Origin: Catenulispora yoronensis
GTDB taxonomy: Bacteria; Actinomycetota; Actinomycetes; Streptomycetales; Catenulisporaceae
Reading direction: 5' to 3'
DNA length: 64,000 bases
Assembly (NCBI RefSeq): GCF_039531695.1
Contig: NZ_BAAAQN010000039.1
Location: 55,962 to 119,961, forward strand
Part shown: one piece after another, positions 1 through 8,870 of the stretch
How the letters are laid out: the number at the start of each line of letters is the position of its first letter
How positions within the stretch are numbered: the stretch's first letter is position 1
The notes under the pieces: generated by a model
Told to the model about the DNA's origin: nothing
The model's input: only the letters and a program-made list of their open reading frames with translations
The model's database searches: none
Made by a program: the position numbers and the translations under genes

Positions 1-224
1 AGTACCCCGCCTCCACGGTCGCGCCGTACACCCTCGGCGTCCCGCCGATCGGCATGGTGGCCGCCGCGGTCGTGAACGGCGAGCGCATGAACGGCCTGGA
101 GCTGGCCGGCGCCGCGGTGGTGCTGCTCGGCCTGGTGGCCATCGTCTGGCCGCGCCGTGCGCCCTCGCCGACGGCGTCGGCTCCCACCGCTAAAGTCGAG
201 GAGAACATCGCAGCCGCTGTCTGA
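1..224 (+). CDS. EamA/DMT-family transporter, C-terminal end (partial)
   Basis: The reading frame is already open at base 3 and runs 73 codons to TGA at 222-224, so the gene begins outside the window. The fragment shows PPIGMVAAAVVNGERMNG, then a hydrophobic helix (GAAVVLLGLVAIVW) and a short charged tail. This is the pattern of the last two membrane segments of a drug/metabolite-type exporter: a proline-glycine pair, a short helix, a GER turn, a last helix. The substrate cannot be told from this part. The downstream helicase gene starts 20 bases after the stop on the same strand. Confidence 0.6.
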   Translation, partial: YPASTVAPYTLGVPPIGMVAAAVVNGERMNGLELAGAAVVLLGLVAIVWPRRAPSPTASAPTAKVEENIAAAV

Positions 225-243
225 GCACCGTGAGGAGGTCGCC

Positions 244-2472
244 TTGGACTCGCCGACCGAGTCGTTCGTGCCTGGCCTCGCGGTCCTGGAAGGCGTCCTT
301 GAGCGCATCACTTTCGCCAACGAGGAGACCGGCTACACCGTGGCCCGCGTCGACACCGGCCGCGGCTCCGGGGACTTGCTCACCGTGGTCGGCGCGCTGC
401 TCGGCGCCCAGCCCGGCGAGTCGCTGCGCATGCGCGGCCGCTGGGGCTCGCACCCCCAGTACGGTCGCCAGTTCACGGTCGACAACTACACGACGGTACT
501 GCCGGCGACCGTCGCCGGGATCCAGAAGTACCTCGGCTCCGGGCTCATCAAGGGCATCGGGCCGAAGATCGCCGAGAAGATCGTGGAGCACTTCGGCGTC
601 GACACCCTGACCGTGATCGAGGAGTCCCCGGCCCGGCTGGTCGAGGTCCCGGGCCTGGGGCCCAAGCGCACCAAGCTCATCGGCGCGGCCTGGATCGAGC
701 AGAAGGCCATCAAGGAGGTCATGGTCTTCCTGCAATCCGTCGGCGTGACCACCTCGATCTCGGTCCGCATCTACAAGGAGTACGGCGACGCGTCCATCGA
801 CGTCGTCAAGCAGGAGCCTTACAAGCTCGCCTCCGACGTCTGGGGCATCGGCTTCAAGACCGCCGACGCGATCGCCGTCGCGGTCGGCATCCCGCACGAC
901 TCCCCCGAGCGGGTCAAGGCCGGGATCCAGTACGCGCTGTCCCAGAGCTCTGATGCCGGCCACTGCTATCTGCCGCGCGAGAAGCTGATCGAGGAATCGG
1001 TCAAGATCCTCTCGGTCGCCCTGACCCTGGTCTCCGACTGCCTGGACGAACTCGTCGTCGCCGAGGGTGTCGTGGCCGAGGACCTGCCGAACCCGGACGG
1101 CTACGACCCGGACGAGCCGATCAAGGCCATCTATCTGGTGCCCTTCCACCGCGCCGAGGTCTCGCTGGCCGCGCAGCTGCGGCGGCTGCTGGAGGCGCCC
1201 GACGACCGGCTGGGCTCGTTCGCCGCCGTCGACTGGGACAAGGCGTTCGGCTGGCTGCGGGAGCGCACCGGCGTCGGTCTGGCCCCGGAGCAGATCGAGG
1301 CGGTGAAGCAGGCGCTGACCGCCAAAGTCAGTGTCCTGACCGGCGGTCCCGGCTGCGGCAAGTCGTTCACGGTGCGCTCGATCGTGGAGCTGGCCCAGGC
1401 CAAGCGGGCCCGCGTGGTGCTGGCCGCCCCGACCGGCAAGGCCGCGAAGCGCCTCACCGAGCTCACCGGCGCCGAGGCCATGACCGTGCACCGGCTGCTG
1501 GAGCTCAAGCCGGGCGGCGACGCGGCCTACGACCGGGAGCGGCCGCTGGAGGCCGACCTCGTCGTCGTCGACGAGGCCTCGATGCTGGACGTGCTGCTGG
1601 CGAACAAGCTCGTCAAGGCCGTGGCGCCCGGCGCGCACCTGCTCCTGGTCGGCGACGTCGACCAGCTGCCGTCGGTCGGCGCCGGCGAGGTGCTGCGCGA
1701 CCTGCTCGCCGCGCCGAGGGTGCCGCGAGTCCGTCTGACCCAGGTCTTCCGGCAGGCGCAGCAGTCGGGGGTGGTCGTCAACGCGCACCGCATCAACTCC
1801 GGCAAACCGTTGGAGCTGGACGGGTTCACCGACTTCTTCCTCTTCGTGGAGGACGAGACCGAGGACGCGGCACGCGTCGCGGTCGAGCTCGCCACCACGC
1901 GGATCCCGCGCCGGTTCGGCTTCGACCCCCGCCGCGACATCCAGGTCCTGACGCCGATGCACCGGGGTCCGGCCGGCGCCGGCACGCTGAACGGAGCGCT
2001 CCAGGAAGCGCTGACGCCGTCCGAGCCGTCCCGTCCGGAGAAGCGGTTCGGCGGCCGCACGTTCCGCGTCGGCGACAAGGTCACGCAGATCCGCAACAAC
2101 TATGACAAGGGCAAGAACGGCGTCTTCAACGGCACCGGCGGGGTCATCACGGCGATGCTGCCGGAGGAGCAGACGCTCACGGTGCGCACCGACGAGGACG
2201 AGGAGGTGTCCTACGACTTCGCCGAACTCGACGAGCTCCAGCACGCCTACGCCATGACCGTGCACCGCTCGCAGGGCTCCGAGTACCCGGTGGTCGTGGT
2301 GCCGGTGACGATGAGCGCGTGGATGATGCTGCAACGGAACCTGCTCTACACCGCCGTCACCCGCGCGAAGAAGCTGGTCGTCCTCGTCGGCTCCAAACGG
2401 GCGCTGGCCCAGGCGATCCGCACGATGTCGGCCGGCAAGCGCTGCACCGGATTGGACCACCGTCTCCGATGA
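244..2472 (+). CDS. recD2: RecD2-type ATP-dependent DNA helicase
   Basis: A 742-residue superfamily 1B helicase, predicted to unwind DNA 5'-3' outside RecBCD. The N-terminal third has the RecD2 helix-hairpin-helix region (GIGPKIAEKI, VPGLGPKRTK, WGIGFKTADAI). The motor half has Walker A GGPGCGKS near residue 367, Walker B VVVDEASMLD near 440, GDVDQLPSVGAG, and the C-terminal YAMTVHRSQGSEYP and LLYTAVTRAKK motifs. The frame is open upstream, but a TTG at 244 has GAGGAGG at 232-238, five bases away. The upstream part of the frame overlaps the transporter gene and is arginine-rich, so I start at 244. The stop overlaps the next gene in ATGA, suggesting translational coupling. Confidence 0.93.
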   Translation: MDSPTESFVPGLAVLEGVLERITFANEETGYTVARVDTGRGSGDLLTVVGALLGAQPGESLRMRGRWGSHPQYGRQFTVDNYTTVLPATVAGIQKYLGSGLIKGIGPKIAEKIVEHFGVDTLTVIEESPARLVEVPGLGPKRTKLIGAAWIEQKAIKEVMVFLQSVGVTTSISVRIYKEYGDASIDVVKQEPYKLASDVWGIGFKTADAIAVAVGIPHDSPERVKAGIQYALSQSSDAGHCYLPREKLIEESVKILSVALTLVSDCLDELVVAEGVVAEDLPNPDGYDPDEPIKAIYLVPFHRAEVSLAAQLRRLLEAPDDRLGSFAAVDWDKAFGWLRERTGVGLAPEQIEAVKQALTAKVSVLTGGPGCGKSFTVRSIVELAQAKRARVVLAAPTGKAAKRLTELTGAEAMTVHRLLELKPGGDAAYDRERPLEADLVVVDEASMLDVLLANKLVKAVAPGAHLLLVGDVDQLPSVGAGEVLRDLLAAPRVPRVRLTQVFRQAQQSGVVVNAHRINSGKPLELDGFTDFFLFVEDETEDAARVAVELATTRIPRRFGFDPRRDIQVLTPMHRGPAGAGTLNGALQEALTPSEPSRPEKRFGGRTFRVGDKVTQIRNNYDKGKNGVFNGTGGVITAMLPEEQTLTVRTDEDEEVSYDFAELDELQHAYAMTVHRSQGSEYPVVVVPVTMSAWMMLQRNLLYTAVTRAKKLVVLVGSKRALAQAIRTMSAGKRCTGLDHRLR

Positions 2473-3254
2473 CCACACCCGAACTGATCCTGCGCTTCGA
2501 CAGCAACAAGCCGCGCAAGCTCAAGTACAACCTGGCTGCGGCCCGCGAGGAAGGCGCCTCGACCCTGCTCACCTTCGGCGGCGCCTACTCCAACCACATC
2601 CGCGCGGTCGCCGCGGCCGGAAAGACCGAGGGCTTCAAGACCATCGGCATCATCCGGGGCGAGGAGCACCTGCCGCTGAACGACTCGCTCGCGTTCGCGG
2701 TGTCGCAGGGCATGGATCTGCACTACATGGACCGGCAGACCTACCGCACCAAGCGGGCCGACGCGATGCGCCGCCACCTGGAAGACCTGTTCGGCAGCTT
2801 CTTCCTCATCCCGGAGGGCGGCAGCAATCCCCACGCGGTCCGGGGCTGTGCCGAGCTGCCCGGCGAGATCGCAGAGCCCTTCGACGTCATCTGCTGCCCG
2901 GTGGGCACCGGGGGCACCCTCGCCGGGATCGCCGCCGGGCTCGGGCCCGAGCAGCGGGCGATCGGTTTCGCGTCGATGCGGGGCGGCCACCTCCGGCACG
3001 AGGTCGCGACGCTCCAGAACCAGACCTACGGCAAGGTCTTCGACAACTGGCACGTCGAGAACGACTTCCATTGCGGCGGCTACGCGAAGGTCCCCAAGGA
3101 ACTCGACGATTTCGCCGCGCAGTTCGGCGCGGACCATGGGTTCGACGTGGAGCGGATCTACGTCGCGAAGATGCTCTACGGCATCACCGCGATGAGCAAG
3201 GCCGGGAAGTTCGCTCCCGGCACCCGCATCGTCGCGGTGATCACCACCGGCTGA
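2469..3254 (+). CDS. PLP-dependent ACC deaminase/D-cysteine desulfhydrase-like enzyme, short N-terminus
   Basis: A 261-residue fold-type II PLP enzyme. The Schiff-base lysine is probably K14 in SNKPRKLKYN. LLTFGGAYSNHIRAVAAAG follows, and a phosphate-binding CPVGTGGTLAGIAAGL loop lies near residue 145. These match the ACC deaminase/D-cysteine desulfhydrase family, and the LKYNL and LLTFGG wording is closest to the form common in Bacteroidetes. Family members usually carry about 30-40 residues before the lysine, including an R-D/E-D-L segment. Here the ATG overlaps the helicase stop (ATGA) and only 13 residues precede the lysine. The same frame upstream does not encode the missing segment. Substrate is unassigned. 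Activity may be reduced or altered. Confidence 0.8.
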   Translation: MTTPELILRFDSNKPRKLKYNLAAAREEGASTLLTFGGAYSNHIRAVAAAGKTEGFKTIGIIRGEEHLPLNDSLAFAVSQGMDLHYMDRQTYRTKRADAMRRHLEDLFGSFFLIPEGGSNPHAVRGCAELPGEIAEPFDVICCPVGTGGTLAGIAAGLGPEQRAIGFASMRGGHLRHEVATLQNQTYGKVFDNWHVENDFHCGGYAKVPKELDDFAAQFGADHGFDVERIYVAKMLYGITAMSKAGKFAPGTRIVAVITTG

Positions 3255-3344
3255 ACCGGCCGAACCGGATGAGCCTGCTGATTCAGCCGGCCCAGCCGGT
3301 CCGGCCGACCCGGCCGACCAGGCCGACCCGGCGGCTCCAGAGGC

Positions 3345-4715
3345 TCAGCCGCTGGCACCGCCCGTGAAGTTCCATCCCGCCAGCCGCAACGCCGGCGCCA
3401 TCGCCGACTGCACGCCGTACTTGGACGCGAACGCCGGCGCGTGACTGCCGATCCCCAGGACCCGCCCGGGCGCCAGCGCCTCCGGATAGGACTGCGTGAA
3501 CCGCAGGTTCTTCACCGGCCGCGTGATCTCGCCGTTCTCGATCAGCCAGACCCCGTTGCGGGTCAGCCCGGTCATCACCAGACGCCGCGGGTCCAGGCAC
3601 CGCGTATACCAGTGGTCTGTCACCAACAGCCCGCGCCGCACGCCCTCGACCAGCGCGAGCACCGAGGAGTCCGCCGCCGGGCCGTCGACCTCGGTCGGGG
3701 CCGCGCCCGCGCCGGGTTCGAGCCGCAGGTTGATCGGCTCGGCGCCGTGGACGGCGCTCCCGGCGTCGGCGTGCCCGGTGCTGGCGACGCCGGCCTCGCG
3801 CGCGGAGCGCCGGTCGTGCACGACGGCCCGCGTCACGCCGTCGCGCACCAGCGTCAGCGCGCCGCGCGGAGTGCCCTCGGCGTCGAACAGCGCCCCGGCG
3901 GCCGGGCCGGACAGCGGGTCGTCGACCAACGTCACCGCCAGGTCGAACTGCGCCTCGCCGAGCTGCACGAAGGAGGTGCCCTCGATGAACTCCTTGCCGT
4001 TGAACCCGTAGCCGCCGAGGACCCACAGCACGTCGCTGACGGCCGTCGGCTCCAGCACGACCTCGTACTCCCCCGGCTCGATCTCGATCGGGTCCTGCGA
4101 CGCCAGCGCCTTGGCCGCGGCGCGGGCACCGAGCGCGGCGCCGTCCAGGTCGCCCATGAACCGGGACGCCTGCCGGGAGGCGCCGTCGGACGTCGGCGTC
4201 TTGGCGATGCCGTCGATCGCCGCCTCGACGACCGTGCCGCGCGCCGTCTGACCCTCGGAGTTCGCGTATTCGGTCACGACCATGCGGTTGCGGAAGAACC
4301 CGGCCGCGGTGAGCCCGCCGATCGCCTCGATATAGGCCTTCACGTGGTCGGCCCGCAGGTCCGGGTCCGCCTCGCCGGTCGCCAGGTCCGGGGCGGCCGC
4401 CTCGGGCAGCGGCGCCGGGCCCGCCAGGCCGGCCCAGCCCGGGTCGGCCGGGGACAGCCGCACCGCGGCGGCGGTGCGCTCGACCAGCGCCGTGAGTCCG
4501 GCGTCGTCGGTGACGGTGGTGGAGTTCACCGCCGTGCGGCCGTCGACGTGGATCCGCAGGGTCACGGTGTCGGTGTCGCTGGCGACGTTCTGGTGGATGT
4601 AGGAGTTGGCGAACCGGGTCAGCGCCTCGTGCTCGTGCACGACGTTGACGTCGACGTCGGCCGAACCGCCGACGGCTTCTCGGGCGGTCTGCAACACCCG
4701 CTCGGCGATGCTCAT
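3345..4715 (-). CDS. tldE: TldE/PmbA-family metallopeptidase-associated protein
   Basis: A 456-residue protein of the U62/PmbA-TldD family. It lacks the zinc-binding HExxxH found in its partner, as expected for TldE, the non-catalytic half of the TldD/E heterodimer. Recognisable features are the N-terminal region with sugar-like strands (TVTLRIHVDGRTAVNST), the central EYEVVLEPTAVSDVLWVL block, and a C-terminal NLRFTQSY segment. TldD/E degrades unfolded or modified peptides, for example antitoxins and RiPP leaders in other bacteria. Its ATG overlaps the tldD stop by four bases, so the pair is coupled. It converges on the PLP-enzyme gene; the 90-base gap holds short CCGGCCGACC-type repeats. 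Confidence 0.9.
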   Translation of the reverse strand: MSIAERVLQTAREAVGGSADVDVNVVHEHEALTRFANSYIHQNVASDTDTVTLRIHVDGRTAVNSTTVTDDAGLTALVERTAAAVRLSPADPGWAGLAGPAPLPEAAAPDLATGEADPDLRADHVKAYIEAIGGLTAAGFFRNRMVVTEYANSEGQTARGTVVEAAIDGIAKTPTSDGASRQASRFMGDLDGAALGARAAAKALASQDPIEIEPGEYEVVLEPTAVSDVLWVLGGYGFNGKEFIEGTSFVQLGEAQFDLAVTLVDDPLSGPAAGALFDAEGTPRGALTLVRDGVTRAVVHDRRSAREAGVASTGHADAGSAVHGAEPINLRLEPGAGAAPTEVDGPAADSSVLALVEGVRRGLLVTDHWYTRCLDPRRLVMTGLTRNGVWLIENGEITRPVKNLRFTQSYPEALAPGRVLGIGSHAPAFASKYGVQSAMAPALRLAGWNFTGGASG

Positions 4716-6148
4716 CCGCGCACCCCCACTCGCACGTTCTGGAACCGGGCCGGCGCCGCCGGGTGTCCGGTGTGGCCGACCTGCCCGGGCTGGCCCTTGC
4801 CGCAGTTGGGGGTGCCCCAGGCGACGATCTCGCTGGAGAGCATGTCCATGCTCTGCCAGAACGTCGGTCCGATGCCGGTGTAGGTGGGATTCTTCAGCAT
4901 CCGGCCGAGTTTGCCGTTCTTGATCTCATAACCGACTTCACACCCGAATTGGAAATTCAGTCGCTTATCGTCGATGCTCCACGAGCGGTTCATATCCATG
5001 AACACGCCGTCGTCGGTCGCGGCGACGATCTCGTCGAGTGTGTGCGGGCCCGGCTCCAGGCCGACATTCGTCATCCGCACGATCGGCAGCCGCGACCAGT
5101 CCATCGAGCGGACGCTGCCCGCGTAGTCGAGCCCTGCGACCGCCGCGCACTCCCGGCCGGAGAGCACCCCGGTCCAGATGCCGTCGCGAACCGCGTCGTG
5201 CTTGCCGGCCTTGGTGCCCTCGTCGTCATAGCCGAAGGAGCCCAGGGCGCCGGGGTAGGTGGCGTCGATGACGATGTTCATCAGCTCACTGCCATAGCGG
5301 AGCCGGCCGAGTTCGGCGAGGTCCAGCCAGGAGGTGCCGGCGTAGGCGGCCTCCCAGCCCAGGATGCGGTCCAGCTCGATGGCGTGGCCGACCGATTCGT
5401 GGATCTGCAGCGCCAGCTGCTCGCCGCCGAGGATCAGCGTGGTCTCCCCGGACGGGCACTGCGGGGCCCGCAGCAGCGCCTGGGCCTCGTCCGCGACCCG
5501 CGCGGCGTGCGCGCCCAGGTCGAGCTCGTCGACCAGCTCCCAGCCCCGGGTGCCGTACTGGCCGCGCCGGGAGGGGTAGGAGCGGACCTGGGTCTCGCGC
5601 TCGCCCACGGCGATGGCCGAGATGCCGCCGCCGCACTCCCGGATGTGCTGGTCGATGCGGTGCCCCTCGGAGGAGACGAACCACTTGCGGGTGTCCCACA
5701 CCTGGTAGAGGCCGGTGGCGATATCAGCGCCCTGCTTGCTCATCTCGGCGGTGGCGGCGGTGAGCAGGTCGCCCTTGTCCGACAGCGGCACCGCCAGCGG
5801 ATCGACCTCGCACGCGCTGGCCCAGCTCCCGACCTCGGGCTCGGCCGGGATCATCGCCGCCGGGCCCGGCACCCGCGCCGAGGCCCGCGCGATCTCCGTC
5901 GCGCGGCGGCCTGCGGCCCGGGCCGAGACCGGGTCCAGATGCGGGGTGGCGAAGAAGCCCCAGCTGGAGCCGACCAGCGCCCGGACCCCCACCCCGACCG
6001 TCTCGCCCTGGTCCAGCGCCTCGATCGCGCCGTTGCGGGCGGACATGGACTCGGTGCGGCGGTGCATGACCCGGGCGTCGGCGTACCGGGCCCCCTGCGC
6101 GAGCGCGTGCTCCACGGCCGCGTCGGCCGCGTCGAGATAGCTGCTCAT
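4712..6148 (-). CDS. tldD: TldD-family zinc metallopeptidase
   Basis: A 478-residue catalytic subunit of the TldD/E peptidase. The zinc motif HESVGH is at residues 250-255 (HExxxH), followed by AIELDRILGWEAAYAG. The C-terminal third has the family's FGCEVGYEIKNGKLG and GIGPTFWQSMDML signature, near where a cysteine zinc ligand is expected. Length fits the family. The ATG at 6148 begins 22 bases after the stop of the cobD-type gene on the same strand, so tldD-tldE may be read as the tail of the cobalamin operon. The window gives no RiPP precursor or toxin-antitoxin partner that would name its substrate. Confidence 0.92.
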   Translation of the reverse strand: MSSYLDAADAAVEHALAQGARYADARVMHRRTESMSARNGAIEALDQGETVGVGVRALVGSSWGFFATPHLDPVSARAAGRRATEIARASARVPGPAAMIPAEPEVGSWASACEVDPLAVPLSDKGDLLTAATAEMSKQGADIATGLYQVWDTRKWFVSSEGHRIDQHIRECGGGISAIAVGERETQVRSYPSRRGQYGTRGWELVDELDLGAHAARVADEAQALLRAPQCPSGETTLILGGEQLALQIHESVGHAIELDRILGWEAAYAGTSWLDLAELGRLRYGSELMNIVIDATYPGALGSFGYDDEGTKAGKHDAVRDGIWTGVLSGRECAAVAGLDYAGSVRSMDWSRLPIVRMTNVGLEPGPHTLDEIVAATDDGVFMDMNRSWSIDDKRLNFQFGCEVGYEIKNGKLGRMLKNPTYTGIGPTFWQSMDMLSSEIVAWGTPNCGKGQPGQVGHTGHPAAPARFQNVRVGVRG

Positions 6149-6170
6149 GGTCTTGACCCTATCCCGGCCG

Positions 6171-7211
6171 TTACGGCCGCGTCGCGGTGATCTGCTCCCA
6201 GTGGTCGATCAGCGTGTCGGTGGCGGCGCGGCCCCGGACCGCGACCCGCAGCCAGTCCGGGCCCAGGCCGGGGAAGGTGTCGCCGCGGCGCACCGCGATG
6301 CCCGCGGCCCGCAGCCGCTCGCGCAGCACGGCCGCGCCGGGGGTGTGGACCAGCACGAACGGGGCCCGGGAGGCGGCCGGGACGGTGACGCCGGGCAGCG
6401 CGGCCAGCCGGGCCAGCAGGTGGGCGCGGTCCCGGTCGGCCTGGTCGGCCAGGACCCCGGCCTCGGCGACGGCGGCCGGCTCGCAGACCGCCTGCACCGC
6501 GATCAGGCCGAGCGAGGACACCGACCACAGCGGCTGCGCCTGGCTCAGGGCCCTGATGAGCTCGGCCGGCCCCAGGACGTAGCCGACCCGCAGGCCGGCC
6601 AGGCCCCAGGTCTTGGTCAGGCTCCTGACGACCACGGCCTCCGGGTGCCCGGCCAGGCTCTCCGGCTCGCCGGGGACGGCGTCCATGAACGCCTCGTCGA
6701 CCACGACCGTGCGGCCGGGCCGCAGCAGCCGGGCGAGGGCGGCGGCCGGGTGCAGGACCGAGGTCGGGTTGGTCGGGTTGCCGACGACGACCAGGTCGGC
6801 GTCGGCGGGCACGGCGTCCGGGTCGAGGACGAAGCCGCCGCCGAGCAGGTGCCGGTCGACGGGGTGGCCGGCGGCGAGCAGGGCGGCCTCGGGCTCGGTG
6901 AACTGGGGATGCACGACGACCGCGCGCCGCGGTCGCAGCACCCTGGCGAGCAGCACGAAGGCCTCGGCCGCGCCGGAGGTCAGCAGCACCTCGTCGGGCG
7001 CACGGCCGTGGCGGGCGGCGATTGTCGCGGTCGCGGCGCGGGCGTCGGGGTAGGCGGCGAGCCGGTCCAGGCCCGCGACCAGGCGGTCGCGCAGCCAGCG
7101 CGGGGGCTCGGAAACGCGGACGTTGACCGCGAAGTCGTGGCGGACCGGCACGGCGACGTCGCGCAGTTCGGCGTCGCCGTGGTGACGGAGGTCGGGTGGC
7201 GGCTCAGCCAT
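6171..7211 (-). CDS. cobD: CobD/CobC-type threonine-phosphate decarboxylase (class I aminotransferase fold)
   Basis: A 346-residue PLP enzyme. It should make (R)-1-amino-2-propanol O-2-phosphate, the linker of the cobalamin nucleotide loop. Visible features are HDFAVNV near the N-terminus, LTSGAAEAFVLLAR (residues 78-90), VVGNPTNPTS (143-152), VVDEAFMDA, and the PLP lysine K200 in SLTKTWGLAGLRVGY. The ATG at 7211 overlaps the cbiX stop by eight bases. The frame stays open upstream, but that part is antisense-like to the His-rich tail of cbiX and repetitive, so I reject the longer start. A histidinol-phosphate aminotransferase is the closest alternative; operon position argues for CobD. Confidence 0.88.
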   Translation of the reverse strand: MAEPPPDLRHHGDAELRDVAVPVRHDFAVNVRVSEPPRWLRDRLVAGLDRLAAYPDARAATATIAARHGRAPDEVLLTSGAAEAFVLLARVLRPRRAVVVHPQFTEPEAALLAAGHPVDRHLLGGGFVLDPDAVPADADLVVVGNPTNPTSVLHPAAALARLLRPGRTVVVDEAFMDAVPGEPESLAGHPEAVVVRSLTKTWGLAGLRVGYVLGPAELIRALSQAQPLWSVSSLGLIAVQAVCEPAAVAEAGVLADQADRDRAHLLARLAALPGVTVPAASRAPFVLVHTPGAAVLRERLRAAGIAVRRGDTFPGLGPDWLRVAVRGRAATDTLIDHWEQITATRP

Positions 7212-8241
7212 GGGCGGGCGCGCGATCGGAATCGTGGCTGGAGCTGAGGGCTGGGTCAGGACCCTGGCCGGGGTCGGGGTCGTGGTTGGAGCCGGGGTCG
7301 TGGCTGTGGCTGGGACCGTGGTGCTCGCAGTGGTGGTGGTCGTGATCGTGGTCGGCGCCGTGATCGTGGTCGTGATCAGCACCGTGTCCGTTGCCGTGGC
7401 TGTGACCATGGTCGTGGCCGTGGCCGTCCTCATCAGGATGGTGGTGCGGCGCCTGCGCCGCTCCCACCTTGTCTTCGAACCCTGGCATGGCTATGCGGTA
7501 GACACAGGTGTCGCAGTTCATGCGGATGTCTCCGGCGACCGCTTCGGCGTAGCGTTCCAGCACCAGATCGGCGAGCTCGTCGCAGTCCCCGATGACCGGC
7601 GCGACGTCGTAACCGGCCGACTGCTCCACGATCCGGTCCGGCAGCACACCGCGGAACAGGAAGTACGGCAGCACCACGATGCGCTTCGCGCCCAGGCGCC
7701 GGCAGCGTTCCAGGCCCTCGGCGACCGACGGATGCGCGAGCGAGACGAACGCGGTCTCGACCATCCCGATCCCGCGGCCTTCCCACAGCAGCCGGGCGGC
7801 GCGGTAGACCTCCGCGTTCGCGTCCGGGTCGGTGGAGCCGCGGCCGACCAGCAGGACAGCGGCGTCGGCCCGCTCCGCACGCGGCAGCACGGCGTCCAGG
7901 CGCGCCTCCAGCAGCGCCAGGATCGTCGGGTGGACGCCGAGCGGACGGCCGTAGGAGAACGACAGCCCCGGGTGCCGGAGTCGCTCCCGGTTCAGCGAGC
8001 CCGGGATGTCGCCCTTGGCGTGGCCGGCCGCGACCAGCACCAGCGGCACCGCCGCCAGGCGCCGCTGTCCGGCCTCGACGAGCCGGGTCACGGCCTCACC
8101 GACGGGCGGCGCGGACAGCTCGATGAAGCCGCCGTCGACGGGATTCGGCGCGCGGCGAGCCACGCGCTCCACGAAGGCCCGGAAGTCGGCCGCGCCCTCC
8201 GGGTCGCGGGTGCCGTGGCCGACGATCAGCAGGGCGGTCAT
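7204..8241 (-). CDS. cbiX: Sirohydrochlorin cobaltochelatase CbiX, long form with His-rich tail
   Basis: A 345-residue two-lobe chelatase that should insert cobalt into sirohydrochlorin. The N-terminal lobe has the catalytic VGHGTRD (His9). The second lobe begins near residue 128 with VLLVGRGSTDPDANAE. After the folded part comes MNCDTC at 241-246, the MxCxxC motif described for Bacillus megaterium CbiX-long, where it binds an Fe-S centre. Residues 266-320 are extremely rich in His, Asp and Gly, a likely metal store or delivery arm, ending in a low-complexity tail. ATG at 8241; the stop overlaps cobD, and the start overlaps the cobH stop in ATGA. Confidence 0.9.
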   Translation of the reverse strand: MTALLIVGHGTRDPEGAADFRAFVERVARRAPNPVDGGFIELSAPPVGEAVTRLVEAGQRRLAAVPLVLVAAGHAKGDIPGSLNRERLRHPGLSFSYGRPLGVHPTILALLEARLDAVLPRAERADAAVLLVGRGSTDPDANAEVYRAARLLWEGRGIGMVETAFVSLAHPSVAEGLERCRRLGAKRIVVLPYFLFRGVLPDRIVEQSAGYDVAPVIGDCDELADLVLERYAEAVAGDIRMNCDTCVYRIAMPGFEDKVGAAQAPHHHPDEDGHGHDHGHSHGNGHGADHDHDHGADHDHDHHHCEHHGPSHSHDPGSNHDPDPGQGPDPALSSSHDSDRAPAHG

Positions 8242-8870
8242 CGCGAATTGCCTTCCTTCACCGAAGCTTCGGACACCAGGTCCTCGTAAAGCAGAGCATT
8301 GAGCGCGGCCGCCGCGACCGCCGATCCGCCCTTGCCGGAGACGTTCGACACGGCCGGCAATCCGGACTCGCGCAGCGCCGCCTTCGACTCCGCGGCGCCG
8401 ACGAAGCCCACCGGAAGGCCGATCACCAAAGCGGGCCGGACCTCGGCGGCGACGTCGATGAGCTCGAACAGCGCGGTCGGCGCGCAGCCGATGACGTAAA
8501 CGGCGTCAGGTCCGGCCTGCTCGGCGGCGAGGACCAGCCCGGCGGCAGAGCGAGTGATACCGCGCTCGGCCGCCAACGCCGGCGCGGCCGGGTCCCTGAT
8601 CCCGCAGAACGGCTTCCTGCGAGTGATGCCGGCGGCGACCATCTCGACGTCGGCCACGATCGGGGCACCGGCCGCCAGCGCGGCGGCAGCGCGGGCCAGT
8701 ACTGCTTCGTCGGCGAGCACCAGATCGGAGGCGTAGTCGAAGTCGGCGCTGGCGTGGATGACGCGTTCGGTGACAGCCCTCGTATAAGGCGGAAGGCTCG
8801 CGGTGTCGTACTGGGAGCGCAGGATGCGGTAGGACTCGGCCTCGATGGGATGGACAGTGCGCGCGGTCAT
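8238..8870 (-). CDS. cobH: Precorrin-8X (cobalt-precorrin-8) methylmutase
   Basis: A 210-residue CobH/CbiC protein that moves the C11 methyl group to C12, giving (hydrogeno/cobalt) cobyrinate. The catalytic histidine is H39 in ERVIHASADFDYA. Other family landmarks are MVAAGITRR, YVIGCAPTALFELID, and GLPVGFVGAAESK followed by SNVSGKGGS. Length is typical. The ATG at 8870 overlaps the ferredoxin stop (ATGA), and the stop overlaps the cbiX start. The same frame is open upstream to 9014, but that segment is antisense-type sequence over the ferredoxin gene and has no family match. Confidence 0.93.
   Translation of the reverse strand: MTARTVHPIEAESYRILRSQYDTASLPPYTRAVTERVIHASADFDYASDLVLADEAVLARAAAALAAGAPIVADVEMVAAGITRRKPFCGIRDPAAPALAAERGITRSAAGLVLAAEQAGPDAVYVIGCAPTALFELIDVAAEVRPALVIGLPVGFVGAAESKAALRESGLPAVSNVSGKGGSAVAAAALNALLYEDLVSEASVKEGNSR

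Noticed and set aside
190..2478. Long minus-strand open frame opposite recD2
   Set aside because: Arg/Gly/Asp-rich shadow of the helicase with no domain; GC-rich genes commonly leave such antisense frames open.
7212..7433. Longer start of the cobD-type gene (Thr-rich N-terminus)
   Set aside because: That stretch is the other frame of the His-rich cbiX tail; ATG 7211 gives the standard length and an eight-base overlap.
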